Source of the DNA: Leptospiraceae bacterium | Lineage (GTDB): Bacteria; Spirochaetota; Leptospiria; Leptospirales; Leptonemataceae | Reading direction: 5' to 3' | DNA length: 37,280 nt | Assembly: GCA_020441005.1 (NCBI GenBank) | Contig: JAGRNA010000025.1 | Coordinates: forward strand, 1 to 37,280 | Part shown: in pieces, positions 17,913 to 27,015 of the stretch | Layout: every line of letters starts with the position of its first letter | Position numbering within the stretch: position 1 is the stretch's first letter | Notes under the pieces: generated by a model | What the model was told of the DNA's origin: nothing | What the model saw: only the letters and a program-made list of their open reading frames with translations | Database searches by the model: none | Translations under genes and position numbers: made by a program

Positions 17913-17949
17913 TGCGAATGGACGCAAACAGACTCAGGAACCGCAGGGC

Positions 17950-19068
17950 ATGGCAGATCAGGACTACTATCAAATATTAGGGGTTGGCAAGGGTGCCTCC
18001 CGCGATGAAATCAAAAAGGCCTATCGCAAGCTAGCCATCAAATATCATCCGGACAAAAACAAGGGGGATGCTGCGGCCGAAGAAAAATTCAAGGAAGCCA
18101 CCGAGGCCTATGAAGTCCTGGTAGACGATGAAAAAAAAGCGGCCTATGACCGTTTTGGCAAGGCCGGCGTGCAAGGTGCGGCCGGGGGCGGCGGTTTTGG
18201 CAGTCGAGCCTACACCGACTTTTCCGATATTTTTAGCGACTTTGGCGATGTCTTCTCCGAATTATTTGGCGGCAGCATGGGAGGCGGCCGGCGGCGCAGT
18301 AATCGCGGCGCGGACTTGCGTTACAATCTGGATATCAGTCTGGAAGATGCTGCCAGTGGCAAAGAGGTCAAGGTCGAAATACCGCGTAATGAATCCTGTA
18401 GTGATTGCGGCGGCAGCGGTGCAGCGCCCGGTTCCCGACCGGATGCATGCGATATGTGCGGCGGCATGGGCCAGGTGCGCCGAACACAGGGCTTTTTTTC
18501 CGTCGCCTCCACCTGTCCAAAGTGTCACGGTCAGGGGCAAATCATCTCCAAACCATGTCCGAGCTGTCGCGGTGCCGGGGTGACCGAAAAGCGCCGCACG
18601 CTGCATATAAAAATCCCGCCGGGTGTGGAATCCGGTAGTCGTCTTAAGGTCAGCGGCGAGGGTGAGGCTGGCCCCCAGGGGGGGCCCAAGGGAGATCTGT
18701 ATGTGATTACCCATATCAAGCCGCACGCCCTGTTTGAGCGCCAGGGCAACGAATTAATTGTCCAGGCCAACATACCCCTGACGATGGGAATCCTGGGCGG
18801 TCAAATTGATGTGCCGACCATTGATGGCAAGAAAGCGCGCATGAAAATCCCGCCAGGGACCAGCAGCGGCCAACACTTTCGACTAAAGGGCAAAGGCATG
18901 CCCTATGTGGGCGGATATGGCAAGGGTGATCAGCACATTGTCATCAAGCTCAAGACTCCGCGCAATCTGAGCAAGGAAGCAAAAAACCTGGTCGAGGCCC
19001 TGGACAAGGAAATCCAAAAATCCGGGGAGTATGAACCGGAATACAGCCGAATCAATCTCGATTCCTGA
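17950..19068 (+). CDS. dnaJ: Chaperone protein DnaJ (Hsp40)
   Basis: Co-chaperone that delivers substrates to DnaK and stimulates its ATPase. The 372-residue protein is a full type I DnaJ. The J domain has the HPD tripeptide in KYHPDKN (about 32-38). The Gly/Phe-rich stretch around 75-105 is followed by four zinc-binding repeats: [24 protein letters not shown] and CPSCRGAG. C-terminal substrate domains include [21 protein letters not shown]. It follows dnaK after a 78-base gap containing the strong hairpin. Confidence 0.97.
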   Translation: MADQDYYQILGVGKGASRDEIKKAYRKLAIKYHPDKNKGDAAAEEKFKEATEAYEVLVDDEKKAAYDRFGKAGVQGAAGGGGFGSRAYTDFSDIFSDFGDVFSELFGGSMGGGRRRSNRGADLRYNLDISLEDAASGKEVKVEIPRNESCSDCGGSGAAPGSRPDACDMCGGMGQVRRTQGFFSVASTCPKCHGQGQIISKPCPSCRGAGVTEKRRTLHIKIPPGVESGSRLKVSGEGEAGPQGGPKGDLYVITHIKPHALFERQGNELIVQANIPLTMGILGGQIDVPTIDGKKARMKIPPGTSSGQHFRLKGKGMPYVGGYGKGDQHIVIKLKTPRNLSKEAKNLVEALDKEIQKSGEYEPEYSRINLDS

Positions 19069-19090
19069 TCGCAAAGCAGTATTGACCATA

Positions 19091-19831
19091 ATGAATTTTA
19101 GCGCCAATTTTGACCGTTTTCAGGAAGTCGTTCGCCATCGGCGATCCTGTCGCATTTATGAGCAACAAGCACTGCCGGCCGGACTGGTCCAGCAGGCCCT
19201 CGAACTGGCGATGCTGTCACCGAACAGCAGTAATATGCAACTATGGGAGTTTCATCATATTAGTACACCGGCAGTGATTCGCTCGCTTGGCCCGGCCTGT
19301 CTGGACCAAAAAGCAGTTAGCACAGCGAGCGAATTGGTGGTCTTTGTGGCCCGGCGTGATCTCTTTCGAGAGCGAGCCGATCGCCTGGTGGCCAACCAGC
19401 TTAAAGTAATGGGCAAGGAGAAACGATCCGATTTATCTACGCCGGAAAGGAAATTAATTGATTATTGGGATCGGCTGATGCCCCTGCTCTACCGGCACTG
19501 CTGCGGATTTTGGACGCTTGTACGCAAATTGGCGGTCTGGTGGACTGCATGGCGCAAACCCCAATACCGCGAGGTGAGCGAGACTGATATGCGTGTCGTG
19601 GCTCACAAAAGCGTCTCTTTGGCAGCCCAGACTTTCATGCTAGCGATTGCCGCCGCCGGATATGATTCTTGTCCGCTGGAGGGTTTTGATAGCAGCCGGG
19701 TCAAAAAAATTCTGGGGCTTGGAAAGCGCTCGGAGATTACCATGATTGTTTCCTGCGGCAAGCGCAGTGCAGCCGGTATCTACGGTGAACGCTTTCGCTT
19801 GCCGCCGGCCGATGTTTATTTTCAGCACTAG
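19091..19831 (+). CDS. Nitroreductase-family protein
   Basis: The product is 246 residues. The FMN-binding pattern of the nitroreductase family is seen: RRSCRIYEQQ near residue 18, then LAMLSPNSSNMQLWEF, a middle AHKSVSLAAQTFMLAIAAAGYDSCPLEGFD and a C-terminal LGLGKRSEITMIVSCGKR. Residues 100-165 hold an unusually long insertion with hydrophobic/Trp-rich HCCGFWTLVRKLAVWWTAW, which could lie on the membrane. The frame is open from 19031, overlapping dnaJ, but homology starts at the ATG at 19091. Substrate is unknown. It lies 22 bases after dnaJ and could be read through from the heat-shock operon. Confidence 0.8.
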   Translation: MNFSANFDRFQEVVRHRRSCRIYEQQALPAGLVQQALELAMLSPNSSNMQLWEFHHISTPAVIRSLGPACLDQKAVSTASELVVFVARRDLFRERADRLVANQLKVMGKEKRSDLSTPERKLIDYWDRLMPLLYRHCCGFWTLVRKLAVWWTAWRKPQYREVSETDMRVVAHKSVSLAAQTFMLAIAAAGYDSCPLEGFDSSRVKKILGLGKRSEITMIVSCGKRSAAGIYGERFRLPPADVYFQH

Positions 19832-19846
19832 GCCGCTAGCCACTGA

Positions 19847-21262
19847 TCAGCGCGGCATATGGTGCGTACTCTGACCATGCTCAAAGATTTCTGCTGCTTC
19901 CATTATGCTTTCCGAAAGCCCCGGGTGGGCATGAATCGTCAAGGCCAGATCCATGGCCGTGGCCCCCATTTCAATCGCCAGGGCAATCTCGCCAATCAAT
20001 TCGGCAGCTCCCGCTCCCACAACGCCGCCGCCCAATACACGACCATCCTGCGGATTCAGCAATAATTTAACGAATCCGCTGCTTTGATGCAAAGCCAGGG
20101 CGCGCCCCGACGCCTGGAAAGGAAAGCGATGGACCTGGACCGCCTGCCGGGCAGCCTGGGCCTCGTTCTCCTGTAATCCGCACACCGCGATTTCGGGTTT
20201 GGTAAAAACGACGGCCGGAATTGCGCGCGGATCATAAACTCGTTTCGACCCCAGAATGACATCCACAACCAGACGAGCTTCATAAGCCGCCTTATGGGCT
20301 AGCATGGGCCCCTCAACCAGATCGCCGATTGCAAACACCTTGTTTTCGGTCGTTCTACGCTGCGCGTCCACCTTGACGCATCCGTGTGAATCCAGGGCGA
20401 TCGCTGTGTTTTGCAAGGCCAGGCGATCGCTGCCAGCATGCCGTCCGATGGCAACCAGCACCCGATCGTAAGCCTGGGTTTGCGGGCTGCCGTCCGCAGC
20501 GGACATTTCTACCTGCACCTGGTCTGGATACTCATGGATATTTAATACTTTTGATGATAAATATATATTATTAACATTGTTCTGAATTTTCTGCTGCAGT
20601 ACTTGCACCAAATCCTGGTCCATGCCTGGCAGCAAACGATCGGCCATTTCAACAATGTCTATTTGGCTGCCAAAGGCAGCGTACACGGTGGCCATTTCCA
20701 GGCCTATATATCCGCCGCCGATAACAAGCAAGCGCTCGGGGATTTCCTCCAGCTGCAGTGCCTGGGACGCATCCATCATGCGCGCGCCGTGCGGCCATCC
20801 GGATGGCCAAATCGCTCGCGAACCGCTGGCCAACAGCAGGTGTTTGAAGCCGAGGACCCGCCGGCCCTGCTGATCCTCGATCTGGAGCGCATCGGCCGAC
20901 TGGAATGCAGCTCGCGCTGTGATAAAAGTGACATTGCGACGGCGTGTCAGAGCCTGCAAACCCTGACTCAGTTGACGCACAACACCGTCTTTCCAGCTTT
21001 TGATTTGGCTGAAATCCAGCTCAGGCTTTTGATACGTAATGCCCAGCGGGGCGGCTTCTGCTCCCAGTGTTGCCATACTGGCCGCATGCAACAAGGCTTT
21101 GGAAGGGATACAGCCCTCATGCAGGCAAACGCCGCCGGGTAATCCCCTTTGGTCAATCAGGCAAACGGACAGCCCCTGATCAGCGGCGTAAAACGCGGCC
21201 GTGTAACCGCCGGGACCAGCTCCGACAACAACAAGATCATAGCGTTCCTTGATTTCTGCCAT
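19847..21262 (-). CDS. lpdA: Dihydrolipoyl dehydrogenase
   Basis: Flavoenzyme (E3) that reoxidises dihydrolipoyl groups with NAD+. The product is 471 residues from the ATG at 21262 (a GTG directly upstream is possible). FAD motif VVGAGPGGYTAA, redox pair CLHEGCIPSK (C46, C51), NAD motif VIGGGYIGLEMATVY, AIGDLVEGPMLAHKA and the C-terminal HAHPGLSE with the catalytic His-Glu are all present. No 2-oxoacid dehydrogenase E1/E2 is adjacent; the only lipoyl domain in view is the small protein at 8970. It is the last gene before the convergent nitroreductase gene and lies 35 bases after the kinase gene. Confidence 0.95.
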   Translation of the reverse strand: MAEIKERYDLVVVGAGPGGYTAAFYAADQGLSVCLIDQRGLPGGVCLHEGCIPSKALLHAASMATLGAEAAPLGITYQKPELDFSQIKSWKDGVVRQLSQGLQALTRRRNVTFITARAAFQSADALQIEDQQGRRVLGFKHLLLASGSRAIWPSGWPHGARMMDASQALQLEEIPERLLVIGGGYIGLEMATVYAAFGSQIDIVEMADRLLPGMDQDLVQVLQQKIQNNVNNIYLSSKVLNIHEYPDQVQVEMSAADGSPQTQAYDRVLVAIGRHAGSDRLALQNTAIALDSHGCVKVDAQRRTTENKVFAIGDLVEGPMLAHKAAYEARLVVDVILGSKRVYDPRAIPAVVFTKPEIAVCGLQENEAQAARQAVQVHRFPFQASGRALALHQSSGFVKLLLNPQDGRVLGGGVVGAGAAELIGEIALAIEMGATAMDLALTIHAHPGLSESIMEAAEIFEHGQSTHHMPR

Positions 21263-21297
21263 CACCCAAAGAAAGCACTATGAGCTTGCCAGGTCAA

Positions 21298-23112
21298 TTA
21301 AAGTTCACGAATGCGAAAGAAAACTGTGAACATGGCGCCACCCAAACTGGCCGAACGTGAGACATTAATACTGGCGTCATGCTCAAAGACCGCCCGTTGG
21401 ACCAATGCCAAACCCAATCCGCGACCGATTTCGGCGGTCTTCGTAGAATAATAAGGTTCAAAGATACGCTCAATCATTTCTTCCGGTATACCCGGACCGC
21501 TATCGGCCACCATCAAACAGACGTATTTGCGGTGTCCCTGTTGATAAAAGCTGCTGGATATCTGTATGCGCGCTCGCTGGCTGGCATCACTCGCCAATCC
21601 GGCTGCTACCGCTTCAACGGCATTTTTTACCAGATTATTGATCAATCCGATAATCAAGGTGCGATCGAGAGGGATCAGCGGCAGCGAGACAGCCAGTTGC
21701 AATTCAATCTGAATGGAACGCTGCAAAAAGACCGCGGCGGCTTCCCGTATGATCTCGTTCAGGTCGGCCATTTTCAAAATGGCCTTGGGCAGGCGCGCAA
21801 AATTGGCAAATTCCTCTACTAAAGTCCGCAATACCTCCACTTGTTCCTTGATGGTACTGGCTGATACCCGGACAACCTCGTTCAGATTTCCCTTCTGTGG
21901 ATTTTGCAAACGCCGCAGCATCCGATCAGCCGACAAACTGATTGGCGTCAGGGGGTTTTTAATCTCATGCGCAAGGCGCCTGGCGACCTCCTGCCAGGCA
22001 GCCATCCGCTGGGTTTGCAATAGGCGCGATCGTAAAATGCGCAGCTCGGCCGTCATTTGATTGAAACTGTCGATTAATATGCCGATCTCGCCGCTCGCCT
22101 TCATATCCAGACGAGCATCCAGATCTCCCTCGGTCAGAGCCCGGGTCGCTGCCGCCAGGGCAACAACCGGATTGGAAATCTGGCGCGCCAATACGATGCC
22201 AATGACAAAGGCCATGAATATCATAAAAATATATATTAATGCCAGACCCAGACGAAGCGTATCGGGCACGTTTTTATTCAGGTATTGCTCGCTTTGCAGA
22301 TTCTGCTCCATCTGATTAAAACGCCCCGACTGGCGCTCCATACCAGGATGCAGGCGATGGGCCAGCAACAACCATAAATCCTGCTCCTGCAGGGGAATGA
22401 AAAGCAGGGCATAATCGCGACCAGCCACGCGCTGGATGGCAAAACGAAAGACCGTGTGCTGCCAGGGTCGACTGGCGGGGTATTCGGCCGGCAACTCCAA
22501 TCGCTCATCAGGCTGATAGAGTACATCCACCAGTTGCATATTTTGCTCCTGAAATTTTACCTGTAAGGCAAAGTCAGATTGCAGGGCCAGGACTCCCTTG
22601 TCAAAAGCATGCCTCACGATAAATTGTGGATTCTTTACAGGCACACTGCGTGAGTTGATGCCGAGTTCGTGCCATAACCGTTCCAGTTCGCGTTTCTGGT
22701 AGTATTCCAGCAATTGGTGCCCGTCCTGTAAGGCCAGCCGAATATTACGATTAAAAAGAGCGCTTAAAACGATTTCTACATTACTCGATGAAATTAGAAA
22801 AATCGGGATAGAGGGCACGATGGAAATCAATAAAAAGGCAATCGTCAAACGGTAGCGCAAACTGGAGCGCAGGTTCCCCGTCTTGCGAATGCGCCGGTTA
22901 CGATACACCAATTGGGCCACTACGGTCAGAATTCCGAGGGGCAAGAAAATCAAGAGATACGAAAAAATACGATCAACAGCCGTACTGGTTGCGCGGATTA
23001 GAAAATACTCGGCCAGGAGAATACTGGCTACGATCACAAACAGGATAAACAGGATATCCCGATAATAAAGCTTGCGTTCTTCCTGCTGCCACCCATTCGC
23101 GGGGGCTTTCAT
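21298..23112 (-). CDS. NtrY-like membrane sensor histidine kinase
   Basis: The protein has 604 residues. Transmembrane helices are at about 18-38, 48-70, 85-107 and 286-308, with an external sensing region (about 110-285) between the last two. A HAMP segment (about 308-360) is followed by the H-box RRLAHEIKNPLTPISLS with phospho-acceptor H382, then the N-box INNLVKNAVEA, DSGPGIPEEM and GRGLGLALV. The topology and H-box resemble NtrY. No PAS domain is evident between HAMP and H-box, and no response regulator gene is adjacent. Its ATG overlaps the HPr stop (ATGA). The position at the end of an rpoN/hprK/HPr chain suggests a sigma-54-linked or envelope-linked role. That is inference. Confidence 0.9.
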   Translation of the reverse strand: MKAPANGWQQEERKLYYRDILFILFVIVASILLAEYFLIRATSTAVDRIFSYLLIFLPLGILTVVAQLVYRNRRIRKTGNLRSSLRYRLTIAFLLISIVPSIPIFLISSSNVEIVLSALFNRNIRLALQDGHQLLEYYQKRELERLWHELGINSRSVPVKNPQFIVRHAFDKGVLALQSDFALQVKFQEQNMQLVDVLYQPDERLELPAEYPASRPWQHTVFRFAIQRVAGRDYALLFIPLQEQDLWLLLAHRLHPGMERQSGRFNQMEQNLQSEQYLNKNVPDTLRLGLALIYIFMIFMAFVIGIVLARQISNPVVALAAATRALTEGDLDARLDMKASGEIGILIDSFNQMTAELRILRSRLLQTQRMAAWQEVARRLAHEIKNPLTPISLSADRMLRRLQNPQKGNLNEVVRVSASTIKEQVEVLRTLVEEFANFARLPKAILKMADLNEIIREAAAVFLQRSIQIELQLAVSLPLIPLDRTLIIGLINNLVKNAVEAVAAGLASDASQRARIQISSSFYQQGHRKYVCLMVADSGPGIPEEMIERIFEPYYSTKTAEIGRGLGLALVQRAVFEHDASINVSRSASLGGAMFTVFFRIREL

Positions 23113-23369
23113 TTGAAATCGCCCCCCAACAGACTCGTCAATTCACGCAGGGCGCGGTCTTCATCTGATCCGTCCGCTTCAAGTTCAATCGACGCTCCCG
23201 GATGAATTGCAAGGCTAAGTACGCCCATAATGCTTTTGGCGTTGACACGCCGATTTTGATACGCTAAGAATATCTGGCAATCGAATTGGCCCGCGACTTT
23301 GACCAATTCAGCTGCTGGCCGGGCATGTAAACCCTCTGGGTGTAAAAACTCGATGATGGCCTTACGCAT
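23109..23369 (-). CDS. ptsH: HPr phosphocarrier protein
   Basis: Small cytosolic phosphocarrier of the PTS. The 86 residues contain GLHARPAAEL with the phospho-acceptor H15 and NAKSIMGVLSL with the regulatory S46, at exactly the standard positions. HPr kinase, which phosphorylates S46, is encoded directly upstream, and the start of this gene overlaps its end by eight bases. AGGAG sits seven bases before the ATG at 23369; the longer open frame to 23501 lies inside hprK and is rejected. No enzyme I or EIIA gene is in the window, so a regulatory rather than sugar-transport role is likely. Confidence 0.95.
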   Translation of the reverse strand: MRKAIIEFLHPEGLHARPAAELVKVAGQFDCQIFLAYQNRRVNAKSIMGVLSLAIHPGASIELEADGSDEDRALRELTSLLGGDFK

Positions 23370-24330
23370 TATTTTCTCCTGGTTGATAGTCCCGGGAGGC
23401 GAGCATATTGCGCCGGATTTGTTCGCGTTGACGCTGGGCAAGATCGCTGCCGGCGTCAAAACCCATTCGTTGACTGCGATGATTGATGGCTGCAGTTTCA
23501 ATCAAGACCGGCAAATTGCGTCCTGGTCGGACCGGGATCCAGAGCTCCGGAATACGGACGCCCAAAATATCACGATAGTGGTTGGTCGCTATACGATCTG
23601 TATCCTGGAATTGCTCCCAGGGCAACAATTGTACGCTTACATCGATGCGAATGCGATCTCGAATGGCGCCCGTACCAAACAAATCACGGACGTTCACGAT
23701 ACCAATGCCGCGCAACTCCATATTGTGCCCTAGCATGGGATTGGGAAAACCAAACAGAGCAGTTTCAGAGATACAGCGAATATGGATTAAATCATCGGCA
23801 ACCAGTCGATGACCGCGCTCAATCAGTTCCACAGCCGTTTCCGATTTACCGATGCCGCTGTCGCCCGTTAGCAGGATCCCGACACCGAATACATCCATGA
23901 GTTCTCCATGCACCTCAATTTCGGGAGCCAGCAACTCGTCCATGATAGCGCTATACATTAGTGTAAACTTATGAGTGGACAAGTGTGTGACCAGCACAGG
24001 AATACCATGCTGGTTTGAACGCTCTAAAACGGATATCGGTGGACGATTGTTATGGGTGAATACCATACCAGGGCAGCTGTATTGAAAAAAGCTGTCCAGG
24101 AAACAACATTGCTGATCGTTGCTGCAATCGCATAGATAGCCATATTCTCCGCGTCCAAAGACCTGAATCCGATTGCTGGCAAATTCCTTGTAATATCCCG
24201 CCAATGCCAGTCCGGGCCGATTCAGGTCCACTGTTTGAATCGATTGCTCCAGTCCCGCTTGACCCGACAGAAGAGTCAGGCCAAGCTGTGGGAATTCTGC
24301 CAGCAATTTGCGCAGCGGGATGGAAGCCAT
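23362..24330 (-). CDS. hprK: HPr kinase/phosphorylase
   Basis: Bifunctional enzyme that phosphorylates and dephosphorylates Ser46 of HPr. The 322-residue product has the usual N-terminal domain (about 1-130) and a catalytic domain with HGE (141-143), P-loop GDSGIGKSE (156-164), ADDLI (178-182), ELRGIGIVNVR and the C-terminal signature VRPGRNLPVLIE...MGFDA. The N-terminal domain carries an odd cysteine cluster, CDCSNDQQCC (67-76), plus C86, which I do not recall in well-studied members. It lies 20 bases after hpf and overlaps HPr by eight bases. Confidence 0.95.
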   Translation of the reverse strand: MASIPLRKLLAEFPQLGLTLLSGQAGLEQSIQTVDLNRPGLALAGYYKEFASNRIQVFGRGEYGYLCDCSNDQQCCFLDSFFQYSCPGMVFTHNNRPPISVLERSNQHGIPVLVTHLSTHKFTLMYSAIMDELLAPEIEVHGELMDVFGVGILLTGDSGIGKSETAVELIERGHRLVADDLIHIRCISETALFGFPNPMLGHNMELRGIGIVNVRDLFGTGAIRDRIRIDVSVQLLPWEQFQDTDRIATNHYRDILGVRIPELWIPVRPGRNLPVLIETAAINHRSQRMGFDAGSDLAQRQREQIRRNMLASRDYQPGENNA

Positions 24331-24350
24331 AACAGCCCGGGGTCACGAAA

Positions 24351-24650
24351 CTATTTTTTATGGATCCGATCGTGAACTTTTTCCTTGTTGCGGCGAATCT
24401 GCTTTTCCAGTTTGCTTTCGACGAGATCCACGGCAGCATACATATCGTGATTGCGTTCCGTCGCCACAAATTGCTCGTGATCCGCATTGATTGTAATTTC
24501 AACGATGTGATCGATTTTTTCTACTTTAAGTCGCACGACCGCCGATTGCAAATTATTAAAATGGCCTGTTAGCTTATTAATCTTGCGATCAATATACTCT
24601 TTCAGGGCATCAGTGGACTCAAGATTGTGCCAATGGTAATTTATCTCCAT
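24351..24650 (-). CDS. hpf: Ribosome hibernation promoting factor (short HPF/RaiA type)
   Basis: The 99-residue product matches the short HPF/YfiA fold: ALKEYIDRKINKLTGHF, VVRLKVEKIDHIVEITINADH, then MYAAVDLVESKLEKQIRRNKEK. It binds the 30S decoding region to silence ribosomes in stationary or starved cells. It lacks the C-terminal dimerisation domain of long HPF. Its ATG overlaps the rpoN stop by one base (TAATG), so translation is probably coupled. The rpoN-hpf pairing is the same as in proteobacteria. Confidence 0.94.
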   Translation of the reverse strand: MEINYHWHNLESTDALKEYIDRKINKLTGHFNNLQSAVVRLKVEKIDHIVEITINADHEQFVATERNHDMYAAVDLVESKLEKQIRRNKEKVHDRIHKK

Positions 24651-26152
24651 TACTTTTCTCCTATTTTTGGGGTTGTTTTTTTCTGTATTCGATTTAATCG
24701 TTTGCGTTGATCTGCTGATAGCAAGCCCAGATTGTTGCGATATTTGGCAACTGTCCGGCGCGCGATCTTGATTCCATGTTCTTGCAATTCAGCCACAATC
24801 TGCTGATCTGCCAGTGGTTGAGCGGGATCTTCCGCGGCGACCAATTGTTGAATTCTGTTTTGAATGCTGGTTGCAGAGTAACTCTCGTTTCCATTCTGGG
24901 ATTTAACACCGCTATCAAAAAAATACTTTAATTCCACAATACCCCAGGGTGTCTCCACATATTTAGCTGTTGTAATGCGGCTGACTGTAGACTCATGCAT
25001 GTCAATATCCTGGGCCACTTCGCGCAGAGTCAGCGGCCGCAGGGATTCAGGACCATGCAAAAAAAAGTCGCGCTGAAATTTCAGAATGGATTGCATGGTT
25101 TTTAGCAGGGTACTCTTTCTTTGCTCCAGCCCATGGATCAGCCATTGCGCCGCGCTCAGTTTATTTTTTATATACTCTTGATCGGCAGCATTGTGACGCC
25201 CATGTTCGAGTTGTTGCTGCATTTCCGCATTGATGCGCAAATCCGGAATAGCATCATCATGCAACACGATAAACAATTCGCCGTCATGCAGCTCAACACT
25301 CAATTCGGGTACAATATAATCCGGACGCAGACTGGCGTAGCGACTGCCCGGATAAGGCTCAAAATGGCTGATTCGTTGCAAGGCTGCGTCAATCTGGTCG
25401 CTGGTGTAGCCTGTATTTTTTTCTATGCGTTGGTAATCCAGCTTCTCTAAAAGGTCAAAATGATTGGCCAATAGATCAATCGAAACCGGATCAGCAGGAA
25501 TCGCTTGCCTGGCCTGCACCAGTAGAGCCTCATGCACACCGCGACTGCCGCAGCCACACGGCTCTAGTCCCTGGATCAAGCCCAGATAGTCCGACAGGCG
25601 ATCGGCACTTTGACCCAGATCGGTCAAAAGGTCGTGCGGATCCTGGATCAAAAAGCCATTGTCATCAATGGCAGAGATCAGAATCTCACATACGCGAAAA
25701 TCAGCTGCATCCAGATTGAGATCGCCCAACTGGGCCATCAGATGATCCTGCAGGCTTTCCGGCGCACTGATTGCATTTTGTAACCAGGCATGCTTGCTTT
25801 CGGTTTTTTCGTAGGATGACTGACTAAAGGCATCGTTACGGTCATGATTCAAACGCTCGCGATTCCACTCTAGAGCGTTGCCTTCGTTGCCTGAATCGCT
25901 GGCGCTATCGCTTTGCTCGTAGTCCTCGCGACTCTGCGCCTCCAGGCGATCACGAATTTTATCCAGCGCGCCCACCTGCTCGCTACCAGGCTGCACGCCT
26001 TCTTCCAAAAGGGGATTTTCCAGCAATTCCTTTTGCAAACGCTCGTTTAGTTCCACATTGGACATGACCAGGAGCTCAATTGACTGGCGCAAATCCTGGG
26101 TCATGACCAGTTTTTGCGTTTGTTTTTGGACTAGTTGCTGCGATAAAGCCAT
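24650..26152 (-). CDS. rpoN: RNA polymerase sigma-54 factor
   Basis: Sigma-54 directs RNA polymerase to -24/-12 promoters and needs AAA+ activators. The 500-residue protein shows the Gln-rich N-terminal activator region (LSQQLVQKQTQKLVMTQDLRQ), an acidic linker rich in Ser/Asp/Glu (about 60-110), the core-binding domain and the C-terminal RpoN box ARRTVAKYR close to the end. No sigma-54 activator is encoded in the window, so partners lie elsewhere. It lies 29 bases after lptB and overlaps hpf. Confidence 0.97.
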   Translation of the reverse strand: MALSQQLVQKQTQKLVMTQDLRQSIELLVMSNVELNERLQKELLENPLLEEGVQPGSEQVGALDKIRDRLEAQSREDYEQSDSASDSGNEGNALEWNRERLNHDRNDAFSQSSYEKTESKHAWLQNAISAPESLQDHLMAQLGDLNLDAADFRVCEILISAIDDNGFLIQDPHDLLTDLGQSADRLSDYLGLIQGLEPCGCGSRGVHEALLVQARQAIPADPVSIDLLANHFDLLEKLDYQRIEKNTGYTSDQIDAALQRISHFEPYPGSRYASLRPDYIVPELSVELHDGELFIVLHDDAIPDLRINAEMQQQLEHGRHNAADQEYIKNKLSAAQWLIHGLEQRKSTLLKTMQSILKFQRDFFLHGPESLRPLTLREVAQDIDMHESTVSRITTAKYVETPWGIVELKYFFDSGVKSQNGNESYSATSIQNRIQQLVAAEDPAQPLADQQIVAELQEHGIKIARRTVAKYRNNLGLLSADQRKRLNRIQKKTTPKIGEK

Positions 26153-26181
26153 AACACAAATTTTTTACCAGGCCAGCAGAC

Positions 26182-27015
26182 CTAGAGGCTAAAATCATCT
26201 CCCAGATACTTGCGTCGAATTTCAGGATCTGCAACCAATTCGGCAGGAGTGCCCGATCGCAACAAGCGACCGGCGTACATGATATACGAGCGATCGGTGA
26301 TCTTGAGCGTTTCACGGACATTATGGTCTGTAATCAAAATCCCCAGGCCCCGGTTGCGCAACTGACTGACCAGCTCCTGGATGTCTTTCACCGCGATCGG
26401 ATCCACACCCGCAAAGGGCTCATCCAGCAGGATAAAGTCCGGTTCTGTTGCCAGGGCCCGGGCAATTTCACAGCGTCGACGCTCTCCGCCGGAAAGGGTA
26501 AAGCCCTTCTGATCCTGGACGTGATCCAGATGCAATTCGTGCAATAGTGCATCGGCCCGACGCCTGATTTCTGTGGCATCCTTAAAGTGCATTTGCAAAA
26601 CAGCCTCGACATTTTGACGCACGGAAAGCTTGCGAAATACCGACGCTTCCTGCGCCAGATAACCGACGCCCATACGGGCTCGTTTGTACATGGGCAGTTT
26701 GGTAACTTCCTGATTATCGAGCCACACTTGTCCGCCATCAGCCTTCACCAGGCCCACGGCCATATAAAAAGACGTTGTTTTGCCGGCGCCATTAGGGCCG
26801 AGCAAGCCCACTATCTCGCGCTGATGAATCTCAAAACTGACTCTCTGCACCACCTTGCGGCGGTTGTAGACCTTTTCCAGGTTTTGCATTCGAAATACGC
26901 GATTATCAAAGGTCTGCGCAGTTGGCGCACCGGATGGGGATGGCCATTCTGCTGCAGTCGAATGGGCGCGACGAGCCGGCTTGAGCGCGGCCGCCTTCTT
27001 TTTTTTAGGCACCAC
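26182..27015 (-). CDS. lptB: LPS transport ATP-binding protein LptB
   Basis: Cytosolic ATPase of the LptB2FG exporter that drives LPS from the inner membrane to the outer membrane. Walker [11 protein letters not shown]-loop [13 protein letters not shown], signature LSGGERRR, Walker [14 protein letters not shown] and the switch His in ITDHN are all present. YLGDDFSL at the C-terminus is typical of LptB. The 277-residue frame from GTG 27015 has about 42 extra basic, Ala/Pro-rich residues compared with usual LptB (about 241). ATG 26889 would remove them but has no ribosome binding site. It overlaps the lptA-like gene by 11 bases. Confidence 0.93.
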   Translation of the reverse strand: MVPKKKKAAALKPARRAHSTAAEWPSPSGAPTAQTFDNRVFRMQNLEKVYNRRKVVQRVSFEIHQREIVGLLGPNGAGKTTSFYMAVGLVKADGGQVWLDNQEVTKLPMYKRARMGVGYLAQEASVFRKLSVRQNVEAVLQMHFKDATEIRRRADALLHELHLDHVQDQKGFTLSGGERRRCEIARALATEPDFILLDEPFAGVDPIAVKDIQELVSQLRNRGLGILITDHNVRETLKITDRSYIMYAGRLLRSGTPAELVADPEIRRKYLGDDFSL

